Shown here: in pieces, positions 48,701 to 58,867 of the stretch
How the letters are laid out: every line of letters starts with the position of its first letter
Position numbering within the stretch: the first letter of the stretch is position 1
Source of the DNA: Aegilops tauschii subsp. strangulata
Lineage: Eukaryota > Streptophyta > Magnoliopsida > Poales > Poaceae
Length of the DNA stretch: 64,000 nucleotides
Direction of reading: 5' to 3'
Assembly: GCF_002575655.3 (NCBI RefSeq)
Contig: NC_053041.3
Location: 374,091,054 to 374,155,053, forward strand
Program-made: the position numbers and the translations under genes
The notes under the pieces: generated by a model
Told to the model about the DNA's origin: nothing
Seen by the model: the letters and a program-made list of their open reading frames with translations, nothing else
The model's database searches: none

Positions 48701-50238
48701 TTAAGAGAATAGAGTTGACGCTTTGCAACTCTGGTGGAGACAGTGACTAACTTGCCAGATGGGTGTGTGAGTTGAACAGACCTGGTGTAACAATCAATCT
48801 TGGCATGATGAGCTGTTATCCAGTCCATACCCAAGATGATGTTAATATCTGTAGACTTGAGGGCTATAAGTGAGGCAAGGAATACAAGTCTGTCAACAAG
48901 GATTTCATTACCATGGCTTATTCTGGTAGTTTGCCATCTAGACCCTGGAGTTTGGATTTCAAGTGGAGTTGGCATATCACAAAATGACATGTCGTGCAAA
49001 CGAGCATAGCCTTCAGAGATGAAGGAGTGAGATGCTCCAGTATCGAATAGAACCGAAGCTGGATGGCAATTGACAAGGAGTGTACCAAGAACGACATCCG
49101 GATCATCATGAGCGTCTTTAGCTGAGGCGTGATGCACACGTCCATGCTCAGTGGGAGCTGCCTTGACACTGATCATCTTGCGTGATGGCTTACCACTGCC
49201 AACAGACTTCTCAGGCAGGGGTGGGGCATAGTTGGTTTGAGAGCAGTCACGTGCATAGTGTCCTGGCTTCCCGCATGTGAAGCAAGTCCCTGAAGTTGGA
49301 TGTGGACCCGCATTGACAAGCGGTCTACCAATAGGCCTGGGTGCAGCATACTGCTGAACTGGGTGAGGCGCCACATAAGATGGCCTCGGTGCATATCCAG
49401 GTGGAAGAGCGGAGTTCGGAACCCAAATCCGGCGCTTATGAGAACTAGAACCGGAGGAAGAAACCAAATCACGGGTGTGCTTACGAGACTCCTCGTAGGT
49501 GAGCTGAGCTGTCTCCGCATTAATGGCCTTGTTCACAAGAGCCTGGAATGTATTGCAATGGTGCAAGTGGAGATCACGACGCAACTTGGGGTTGAGACCC
49601 TTCCGGAACCTAGCCTGCTTCTTAGCGTCCGTGGACACTTCTTCTGTAGCATAGCGGGCGAGGTTCTCAAACTCTCTACTGTAAGCATCAACAGCCATCT
49701 TACCCTGGGTGAAACTACAGAACTCTTCTCTCTTGCGGTCAATGAGAGCCTGAGGAATGTGATGCTCGCGAAAAGCCTCAGTGAAATCTCTCCAGGTCGG
49801 TATCTGGCCAGCTGGAAGCATAGCCTCATAGTTCTGCCACCAAAGACTAGCAGGACCTTCCAGGTGATATGCAGCATAGGTGACCTTGTCACCTTCAGCT
49901 ACGTTCGCAGAATGCAGCTTGTGTGTGATACTACGAAGCCAGTCATCTGCATCGAGTGGCTCAATGGAATGATGGAAGGTAGGTGGTTTCAGACCAATGA
50001 AATCATAGATGGTCGCTGACTCTTTGCACTGGGGTGCGGTGTTCTCCTTGATACGTGCTAACAAGCGGTTAGACTCATGCTTGTTCCTCTCCATCTCTAA
50101 CATAAACTCTGCCAACGAAGGCTGGTCGGAAGGATCCTCCTCATCCCTACCACCTCCGTGGTTCAGGCAACGGGAAACAGAACTTCGGTTAACTGACGAC
50201 ATCCTGAGAAGCGGAACTAAGGACGAGGTCAACAACAA
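45729..50238 (-). pseudogene. Chromovirus gag-pol polyprotein (two stops, one frameshift)
   Basis: The first open part (50238 to 48217, 673 codons; a later Met at 50202 may be the true start) has gag ([20 protein letters not shown] near residue 95, [20 protein letters not shown] near 130), a CCHC knuckle ([14 protein letters not shown] near 320), protease [11 protein letters not shown] near 398, and the front of RT ([13 protein letters not shown]). A TAG at 48217 interrupts RT; then [20 protein letters not shown] and [12 protein letters not shown] one-base loss near 47935 shifts frame. RNase H (FVIYCDASRQGLGCILMQ), zinc finger, and integrase (FVVIDPLSKVAHFLPV, SDRGSLFTSHFW, SSGQVERVNQ) follow. 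After a TAG at 45891 the frame goes on with a chromodomain-like segment (LKVQWSHHSEREATWERED) and stops at 45729, inside the 3' LTR. Confidence 0.92.
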
Positions 50239-50674
50239 CTATAGGATGCAACATGTAGCACAAGGAAATTTGTATCTCTCGAACTACTAGGACAATTCCG
50301 GCAGCATAACGGCAGTAAAATGCTCAAAGTGAGACATTCTGCAAAGGACGGGGTAGCACCATACTCAACATCATCACTCAAGGTTCTGAGATATTACTAA
50401 ACAGGCTACACCGGAGGTACTCAAACTGGGATATGACTCTGATCAACCAATCCTAAGAGACTACGGAGTAGTAACACGTGATCCTGATAGACAGAAGAGG
50501 CAGCCTAGTTCCTTAACCCTGTAGGAAAGATAGGATGACTTAGATCAGAAGGGCATGAGGTAAAAGAAGTAAAAAGAGCCTTACGTTCCCTTCCACAATC
50601 AATTCCCTTACATAACTAAAGAATTTCCAGACTCAACTTCGACCAGGTTGGCTTGGAAATCCTACATGCAGTCA

Positions 50675-50688
50675 GGCTCTGATACCAA
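50675..50688 (-). other. Primer-binding site of the chromovirus, tRNA-Met type
   Basis: The complement reads TGGTATCAGAGCC, four bases inside the 5' LTR. It matches the 3' end of initiator tRNA-Met. Confidence 0.88.
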
Positions 50689-50691
50689 AGC

Positions 50692-53600
50692 TGTCGGGAC
50701 CCCGATTCTAAGTCACACCGATCTAGCATGTAACACCTCATATCACTTTGCGGCCTCACGCACGGTATTCCCACGGGTGTCGCCTTACCATGGCCCGGGA
50801 CCGTTTGCGCCTTTTGGCTCATGTATATGATAGTGTCGCTAGCATCCATATGACAGAGAACCCGGGCCGACATGACTAGTCGTGAACCCAAAGTGGCACT
50901 AACTTACGGGGACAGGCATACATGAAACAACATCGAGCATGTCGGTCAGTAGCGTGTGAATCCGGGCTGTAGCAACTGGGCTAACAGGACTCCGGGAACC
51001 CGGGCTGTAGCAGACTACCATGGCTCGGTGGAAGCACTAGACTACATTTCCCCATAAGAGAGGCTACCAAGGATGGACAACTAGGTTGTCGGATCCCACA
51101 CATAGCAATACACGTTAGACGTACGCATAACATGCAAGTATGTGCTGTACAACATGGCATCACAACATAACGCAAACTCATATAGATATAAGGCCCAGAA
51201 GAGCCACAAAGCATTAAGTACAAACAGGGGTCACATGACCCATCATTCAGAGCATACAAGCAACGGAAGCATTACATGTCTGAGTACAGACAACTACAAA
51301 AGAAAAGGGCGAGAAGCCTGACTATCTACAAGCCCCTCCCAAGGGTACAAGATCGTAGCTGAGGTACAAGCTACTCGTCGAAGTCCAAGCGGAACTACTA
51401 ATAAGACTGAAGTCTCCGCTGCAAAAACATAAATAAAGCAACATGAGTACAAAGGTACTCAGCAAGACTTACATCAGATCCTATCATACATGCATTTGTA
51501 TCAAGAAGGTAGTGTGGGGTTTAGTTGTAGCAAGCCAGCTTTGACTCAGTGGCTATCCTGTTCTACGACTACGAGAAACTTCTTTGAGGTAAGAAGGCAC
51601 ACACGAGTCCACTAATCACCACCTCAATACACCACTATGGATTCATTCCCGTCTCACTACGAGAAGCCATCCATAGCACTCACACTTATCTTGAGCATTT
51701 TAGGGTATCCACTTCAAGTTGTCTATGTACCACGGAAGCATCCAAGAAGTCCATAACCGAGGACACGGCTATTCAAATAGACCATGATAACCCTGCAGGG
51801 GTGTACTGCTTCACACACGCTCTCGCCACTTACCGCCATGTACACGTCATGTACCTCGGCAACCTTCAAGCGGAATCCTGGCGAGGGTGTCGGCCACGAC
51901 CTGACTAACCACACAAGACTCTAGTCCAGGTTTATCGCCTATTCGGGTTCCATCCGCAAGGAGATCCAGCCGGGGTGTCGCTCACGGCCCCAAACGATGT
52001 GTGCAGGGTTCCCGAGCCCACCATCCGGGTGCCACTCGGTACATCGGGCCACGTGTGCCTAGTCTGTCCCAAGCCCACCCTGCCGGGTGCCACTCGGTAG
52101 AAAAATAGCACTACCTACAAACACCAGAAACTAGTTGCAACTCCTGGACAGAGATCAAGTTGGTTAATAAGTCGAGAGGGGTCGAGTTACCGGAACCCAA
52201 TGTGTGGTAGTAGCTAGTCATTGGACAACATACACAGAACTCAGTGCTTAAGGACGGTTCCAGTGAGACAACCCACCATGTACTCCTACATGGCCTCTCA
52301 CCGCTACCTTTACCAAATCGTGTTCACTCACTTAACTCTCAGCACCAGAACATATCATAACACTCCAATTCATTCCCTATGAATCAGACCTGACACAACT
52401 CTAAGCAGTAGCAGGCAAGGCATGGTAGGAACACAACATGGCTCAAACAACTCCTACACATGCTAGTGGGTTTCAACTATTTACTGTGGCAATGACAGGT
52501 CATGCAGAGGAATGGGTTCAACTACCGCAGCATAAAGTAGCAGTTGAATTGTTGTTGTCCTAATGCAGTAAAAGAGAGCAGGAGCGAGAGAGTAGGATTG
52601 TATCAGAATGAACAAAGTGGGTTTGCTTGCCTGGTAGATCAACGGGGTGGCACTGCTCCTCAGACAGGTACTCTGGAACACTCTCGGGAGCAGGACCTAT
52701 TGAGAAGGAACGGTGTCGACAATCAAAACACAATCATATGCAACAATATGATGCATGAATATGAATATGTGATGTGTTTTGAGCCAATGCATTGAGCATT
52801 CAACTTGGAAGAGATCCATTTGAACCAAAGGTTCAAATGCAACTCTAATATAAGTCCCTTTAAATGCCATAAGTGTGTTTTCATATATACAGCATGTATA
52901 GGTTCGTTTGTCATGCATGAAAATGGCACAGATGGATAGATTGAATTTTCCTGATCATTCTTCATATATAAATTATTTAAATCTGACCTACGGTTGAATT
53001 TCTATGAATTTTTGAAGTTTATATCATTTTCTGGAATTTCCTGATTTAATTTAAATCCAGAAAATGAATAACTGCGTCAGCACTGCGTCATGCTTGCGTC
53101 ACCAAGTCAACAGCGCTGACTGGGGTCAAACCTGACGTGTGGGGTCCACACATCAGTGTCACAGGTTAAACAGGGGGTTTAACTTATCCTAAATACAGGG
53201 TTAGTGGCGCTGGGGTCCACTGGTCAGTGTCAGGGGCTTAGGTTAGGTGGTGATTAGCACTGAGCTAATTACCTGACCGACGGGGCCCACTGTCAGACCG
53301 GCGAGGTCGTCGTCGGCGACCTCAGGACACGGCGGCGTCCGCGTTACAGGCCACGGGGGCGGTGGCTAAGGGCACCGGGGCGTAGCCCGGGCTCTTGCGC
53401 GTCTGGTGGGGCAGGAAGGAGGAGGAGCAGTGGCCGGAGCTCGCCGGAGCGGAGCTCGTGGCGGCGGCTGGAGCTCGGGCTCGAGCGGCTGCGGGGGGCT
53501 ACAGAGCACGGGGAAGCAGAAGAGAAGGGGGAACCGATGTAGGGGCTCACGGCGGATTCGGGGGCGTCGTCTGAGAGCTCGGCGAAGGGCTGGTGCGGCC

Positions 53601-54503
53601 GGAGGGTCGCCGTCGATCTCGGGCGGCCGGAGACGAAGACGACGACGCCGAGGATGAAGCGGAGCTCGCCCGGGTTGCTTGGCTCGGTGAGGAGGGAGAG
53701 GTGGTCGCGGCGGAGCTGTGGACCGTGTCGGGGAGGTGCGGCAGTGGCCGAGGCCACGGTGGCTGTGGACGGCGGCGACGGGCGCGTTCGGCCGCGAGAG
53801 AGAGAGCGAAGGGGAAGAGGGAATGGGCACGGGGGAGAGCGAGAGAGGTGCGGGGCGGCGCGTGGCGTCGCGCGGGTGTTCCAAGCGACGAGGGGGAGAA
53901 GCAGGAGGTGGCCGGACGCGTGGCCGCGCGCACCGAGCGCGTGCCCCTGTCCTCCTGGCGCGAGGAAGGGGACGACTGGCACGGCCAGCTGGCTGGGCCG
54001 GCCTGTTGGGCCATTGGGCCAGGCCAGGCTGCACAGTGAGGTAAGTGCAGGTGGGTTTTCTTCCTTTCTTTCTATTTTTTGTTTTCTGTAAGTTGTTTTG
54101 ATATAGTTTTAAACACTAAATCATTTTATTTACTTCTGTCAATTTTTGTAGGAACTAGTTGGATTGCTCCAAAACTCCTCACCAATTAACAGAATTTTTG
54201 GACATATATTATATATATAGCAAATATATATCCAAAGCAAATAATTATGCATTAATTCAAAATGGCCAAAATAAATATTTATGAGCTCCTGAAAATATTG
54301 GTTTGATTTTTTACATCTGTCCAATATTTTCAGAGAGTAACATGAACATTTTCTTGGACCTTTTTGGAGCAATTTTTATCTGGGTCATTTCCAGAAATGA
54401 TTTCTGAGGGTTTCACAAATCCCCATTTCAATTTTAAATTGAATTTAAACATGATGCTCACAAGAAGGCTAGCGTAGGTCATACCAGAACTAGGGATGTG
54501 ACA
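50692..54503 (-). repeat. 5' LTR of the chromovirus
   Basis: 3812 bases, from TGTCACATCCC (54503) to GGTCCCGACA (50692) on the minus strand. Nearly the same sequence as the 3' LTR including the GC-rich block (53330-54035). Small indels distinguish them, for example near 50815 and 51885. The noncoding leader between gag start and PBS (50239-50674) holds no other feature I can name. Confidence 0.9.
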
Positions 54504-56007
54504 GCTGGACCCAACGGTCGACGCTGCACTACGAGCGTTCCTGCGCGAGAACTGGGACATATTCGCCTGGCACCCTTCCGATATGCTAGGAATCCCAAGC
54601 AGGTTGGCCGAACACAGCCTCAATATACTGAAAGGATATAAGCCAGTCAAACAAACACTGCGGCGTTTTTCCGAACCCAAATGACAAGCTATGGGGGAGG
54701 AGCTAGCCAAGTTAATCGAGGCCGGATTCATCAGAGAAATAAAACACCTGGACTGGCTAGCAAACCTGGTGATGGTGCCAAAGAAGGATAAATCCTGGCG
54801 CATGTGCGTCGATTTCAAAGACCTCAACAAGGCCTACCCTAAGGATCCCTTCCCCCTCCCCCGCATCGATTAGATTATCGATTCTACCGCAGGACACGAC
54901 TCACTGTGTTTCCTCGACGCATACTCCGGATACCATCAAATCAAAATGAAGGAGTCCGATCAAGCCGCAACGGCATTCATTACCCCATACGGGCCTTTCT
55001 GCTTCAACACTATGCCCTTCGGGCTCAAAAACGCTGGGGCCACCTACCAGCACATGATTCAAACATGCCTGGAGAAACAAATCGGCCAGACAGTTGAAGC
55101 ATATGTGGATGACGTCGTCATCAAGACTAGGCATGTCGAGTCATTAATAGACGACCTGGGTCTCACATTTGACAACCTCCGTACATATGACATCAAGCTC
55201 AATCCGGAAAAGTGTGTTTTCGGCGTTCCCGCTGGAAAACTGCTAGGCTTCATCGTTTCCAATAGAGGAATTGAGGCAAATCTAGCCAAAATCCGAGCTT
55301 TGTCACATTTGGCTACACCAACAGACCTCAAACAGGTCCAAAAGCTAGCCGGATGCGTGGCAGCTCTAAGCCACTTTATCTCCAGACTAGGAGAAAAAGC
55401 ATTGCCACTTTATCTTCTTCTCCGACGCACTGATCGCTTCGAGCGGGCGGATGCAGCAACGGCTGGACTGGAAGAAATAAAGGCTCTTTTAGCGAGCAAC
55501 CCAATCATGGCCGCGCCGAGCGTCGGCAAGCCCATGTTATTAAACATCTCGGCAACACACCAGGTGTTGAGCGCGTTGCTTGTCGTTGAGCGAGAGGAGG
55601 ACGGACACAAATTCCCACTTCAGAAACCGGTATAATACGTCTCCACTGTCCTCACACCATGCAAATCCCGGTACCCTCATTACCAAAAGATAGCATATCC
55701 GGTCTTCATGGCATCCACGAAGCTACGACACTACTTCCAAGAGTGCTCAATCATGGTGGCTTCCGAAGTACCACTCAATGACATAATAAATAACCGCGAC
55801 ACTACGGGCCTGATTGCCAAGTGGGCCATTGAGCTCCTGCCATTCGACATAACGTACAAACCGCGGGGCGGCCATTAAATCCCAAGTATTGGCCGACTTC
55901 GTCACTGAATGGACAGAGGTTGAACTCCCTAAAGAGTACGGTCCATATTCCAACTGGGTCATGCACTTCGATGGATCTAAAATGCTGGCTGGCTAAGGAG
56001 CGGGCGT
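54504..56007 (+). pseudogene. Fatima A4 pol: RT, RNase H, start of second RNase H (broken)
   Basis: Continues the frame left at 41925. RT motifs VDFKDLNKAYPKDPFPLPRI, FLDAYSGYHQIKMKES, MPFGLKNAGATYQHM and YVDDVVIKTRH are readable, with a TAG at 54871. The native RNase H follows (MLLNISATHQVLSALLVVER, then a TAA at 55633, VSTVLTPCKSRYPHYQKIAY). A one-base insertion near 55862 shifts the frame into the linker, then NWVMHFDGSKMLAG begins the archaeal-type RNase H, with a stop near 55994. At 56007 the LTR of B3 cuts it. Confidence 0.88.
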
Positions 56008-56902
56008 TGTCGGATGTGGGGTTCCGGCAAAACCCTTAAGGTTCGAACTCTGGGGTGCGCGCGAAGTCTTTCCCTACTACCGATCCATGCCCTAGCTCAC
56101 TAAGATCTCGCGGACGAACTCGACGAACTCGCAACACAGAAAGACACGAGATTTATACTGGTTCGGGCCACCGTTGTGGTGTAATACCCTACTCCAGTGT
56201 GGTGGTGGTGGATTGCCTCTTGGGCTGATGATGAACAGTACAAGGGGAAGAACAACCTCCTGAGGTTGAGGTGTTCTTGTGCGCGGTGAACTGGTGGATC
56301 AGAACTCGGTCCCCCTACTGTCGTGGCTAGCTCTACTTATATAGGCCCTGGTCCTCTCCCCAAATATTGAGCGGGAAGGGAGCCAACAATGGCGGGCGAA
56401 TTTGAAAGGGGACAGCTAGTACAAGCTATCCTGACAAAGGTGGTCTTCGCCTGCTAAAGGCTCTGCTGGTGACGCCGTCTTGGAATCCATGATGACCTCC
56501 GTCCTGCCGTCCTTCTGGTCTTGGTCTCGTTGCACCGATATGGCAACCTTTGCCTGATGCCTCGGTACTCCTCACATGCTCTTGCCTCCTTACCACCAAA
56601 GAGGAAACAAGGACGCTGTGCGTGCTGACGCCCGCCTGGCGCCTGCCTGGTGCCGATCGTCATGGCTCACGTCATGAGAGGCTCGTGAGGTTTGCCCCGC
56701 CTTGATATCTCCGCTCCTCGTGAGCCTGCCTGGCTAGACCACTCCTGAGGAGGTCTTGCGTCGTCCGCCTCGCGAGGCTTGGCCCCTCGCGAGGGTCTTG
56801 AATGCTTTGTTGACGAAGATGGACCATACGGCCCGCTAACTTAGCCACGCCGCGGGCCGCAGGCAGGCAAGTCTGGGGACCCCCGTTCCCAGAACACTGA
56901 CA
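56008..56902 (-). repeat. 3' LTR of family B copy B3
   Basis: On the + strand it runs from TGTCGGATGTGGGGTTCCGG to CCCAGAACACTGACA, 895 bases. The complement of CTTATATA (56337-56344) is its TATA box. CCTCGCGAGG palindromes lie at 56768-56777 and 56785-56794. The complement of GTAGCCCCCAGGCCC (56903-56917) is the polypurine tract. Confidence 0.9.
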
Positions 56903-57144
56903 GTAGCCCCCAGGCCCAAGGTGCGCTCAGGCTTGGCTTCGCGGCGAAGCCAACGGTCAAGTACGAAGCGCCGCGGGCCCCCAAAGCCTGCGGCCTCGGT
57001 TGACGCGTAGCAGTTGATTGGACGTGGGCGTCTTCGCTTCCCCATGCTGCCTTGGCATCTGCACGACTTGACAAGTCCCTGCAACATGCAAGGAAAACCA
57101 TCATTACCTGCGATCGTGGGAGGCGTTGGTTGGCCTTCTTTTGC

Positions 57145-57151
57145 TATAAAT
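57145..57151 (+). promoter_or_regulatory. TATA box of the antisense ORF in B3
   Basis: GCTATAAATGGGGAG lies 85 bases before the ATG at 57230. It is followed by GGGCGGAGCCCCCGTCG, which can fold into a short GC hairpin, and CATCTCTTCC. The same elements in the same order precede the ORF in B1 (13647 to 13556). Confidence 0.72.
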
Positions 57152-57229
57152 GGGGAGAGGGCGGAGCCCCCGTCGCCCATCTCTTCCTTGCTTGTTTGCT
57201 TCTTCCTCCTTGCTCCACCGCCAGTTGCC

Positions 57230-58021
57230 ATGGCACCGTCGAAGAGGTTCTCTGCTGCGGAGAAGGGCAGGGCCCCTCGGGAGGGGCCCGGCTCCCCGGC
57301 GCCCAAGCGAGGACGTGGCCGTCCCCGCAAGCATGCCGCGACCCCCGCCGTGGCCCCCGGCTCCCGGGGCGGCGCCGCGATGCGTGGCAGGAGTCCCTCT
57401 GGTCGCGGCAGTTCTGTCGATGAAAGGAGGCGCGCCGTGGTTGCGCGACCCCCCCCCCCCCCCGACCGCGGTTCCATGCGTCAGAGGTGTTGCCGGAGTT
57501 TGTTGTCTGATCGGAGAATCCGGCCGGCAACTGGCTCCAGCTCCCTCAATTCTTCGCCGACGAGCTGCCGGCCTCCGGTCCCGGCGGGCTTTGGTTGCAG
57601 GCGGACGGTTGCTGCAGCCGGGCTTCTTGGGTCGCGGTCGAGGTCTGCGTCGCGAGCAACATAGCTCTGGCCCGCGGTTGGCAGACGTTTGCCCGCGCGC
57701 GCGGCCTTGGCAGGCGGTGCACCCTCCACTTAAAGTTCGACGGCGACGCGACCCTCTTCGTGAGGGTGTTCGGGGAAGACGGTCGTCGCGCCGGATGCTG
57801 CCCCGAGGTGAACGACGGTGAGCAGGTGCTCAGCCTTGGCGATGGTCGGGACAAGGAGAAGGACGAACCCGTCGGCCGCTCCTCGTTTGGCTATGGTGAC
57901 TCCTCCCTTGGCGACAGTTCTAGGAGCGGCGGCCTTGATCAGCCGCCGCGCCCGCTTCGAAGGTGGTAGCGGGTCGTCTCGTTGCCGCGCATCGGTGAAG
58001 CGCGAAGAGGGGTCCGACTAG
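57230..58021 (+). pseudogene. Antisense ORF of family B copy B3: AT-hook plus B3-like domain
   Basis: Starts MAPSKRFSAAEKGRAPREGP at 57230. A clear AT-hook motif, PKRGRGRPRKH, sits near residue 28; AT-hooks bind the minor groove of AT-rich DNA. After a frameshift at the C run 57450-57464 the B3-like domain follows: a TGA near 57511 where B1 has Trp, then SENPAGNWLQLPQFFADELP, GGLWLQADGCCSRASWVAVE, ALARGWQTFARARGLGRRCT and FDGDATLFVRVFGEDGRRAG. A second shift near 57950 precedes the basic tail ending VKREEGSD (stop at 58021). Overall length and order match B1, and the damage differs between copies, so the common ancestor was intact. Expected product: a small nuclear DNA-binding protein. No endonuclease or polymerase residues are visible. 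Confidence 0.75.
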
Positions 58022-58867
58022 ACCCGAGACGCCGACGTGACCCTGTCCCCGTCGGCTGCTGCAGGGGCGAGCGCCACTTTTATTCTGTTTCCCTTTCCCT
58101 TCGTGCATCGAAATGAAACCGGCATGGGCCCAGAGGGGCATGTATCGAACCATAACCTATCAACCATTATGCTACGCTTGTTGTTTCAGTGATGTGTGGC
58201 CATTTTGCGCAAAAATAACTTAACCTGGTGCGTTCGGGGCGCCCTCCTCCTTGCGAGGCATTTATTTCCTGGTGTCCATCTTGACTTGTTTGCTCAGGAA
58301 CTGTGAATATTCGTTAGAAGGTGCGCTAAGAGATTCGCCGTTCACCCGAGCCTTGACCTGGCGCTTTGCATCGCGGTACCCGAGGGGCACGGACTAGGAG
58401 GGATGCGCCAGTTTTTGGGTTCGCACGAGGGTGGCTCGCGAGAAGGCGGAGAGGAGAGAAATGCTCGCGAGGTAGGTAGGAGAGAAATGCTCGCGAGGGC
58501 ACCTGCCTTGCCCCCTCGCGAGGTATGCGAGAGAAAGAACACGAGCGAACCAGAGCCGGAAAATGCAGTAAGAGGCGAGGGAACCGAATTAGCAAGAAAC
58601 ACCAAAGGCGAACTTCGATTTAAGAAAAAGCGAGCCAACCACGGAAAGCAAATGAAAAGCCGTGTCCAGCACCTAGTCTAGTCTTCAAGTCTCTCACCAG
58701 CGCTGAGCTAAGTGCTGCCACTAGGCGTGGGCGGGAGCCCCAGGGCCTGAGGCTGGCACTCCTGAGACTCCGGGGCGTGTACTGCCCCACTCATTATTAC
58801 GTGAGAGTGTCACGGACGGTGATTCTTCACAGGCACCGGGCCTTCTTTACAGGCTCTGGGCCTTGCT
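58022..58867. other. Family B copy B3 noncoding spacer
   Basis: Between the convergent antisense ORF and integrase ends. It contains at least four TCGCGA-centred palindromes (58434-58443, 58463-58472, 58489-58498, 58514-58523), two of them within a short direct repeat GAGAGAAATGCTCGCGAGG. No ORF is convincing. Confidence 0.7.

Larger units (their letters stand above)
41926..54503 (-). mobile_element. Chromovirus (Tekay/Del-type Gypsy), complete with two 3.8-kb LTRs
   Basis: Minus orientation: 5' LTR 50692-54503, primer-binding site, gag-pol, polypurine tract, 3' LTR 41926-45742. The flanking 5-mers are GCTGC (41921-41925) and GCTGG (54504-54508), a TSD with one difference; without the element the A4 codons for GAQL join DPT. 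The two LTRs are very similar, with roughly one or two differences per hundred bases by eye, so the insertion is fairly young. The coding region has two stops and one frameshift. A chromodomain-like C-terminus and the gag type place it among chromoviruses; no family name assigned. Confidence 0.9.
39494..56007 (+). mobile_element. Fatima A4, 5' LTR to second RNase H, split by a chromovirus
   Basis: 5' LTR 39494-39964, gag and protease to 41925, chromovirus 41926-54503, then RT and RNase H until 56007, where family B copy B3 is inserted. The remaining integrase, antisense ORF and 3' LTR must lie beyond 64000. It inserted into the gag of A3; the preceding five bases are ATAGG. Confidence 0.85.

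Noticed and set aside
57230..58021. The AT-hook/B3 ORF as a free-standing host transcription factor gene
   Set aside because: It lies inside a retroelement between integrase and LTR, and the same arrangement recurs in copy B1 at a different insertion site.
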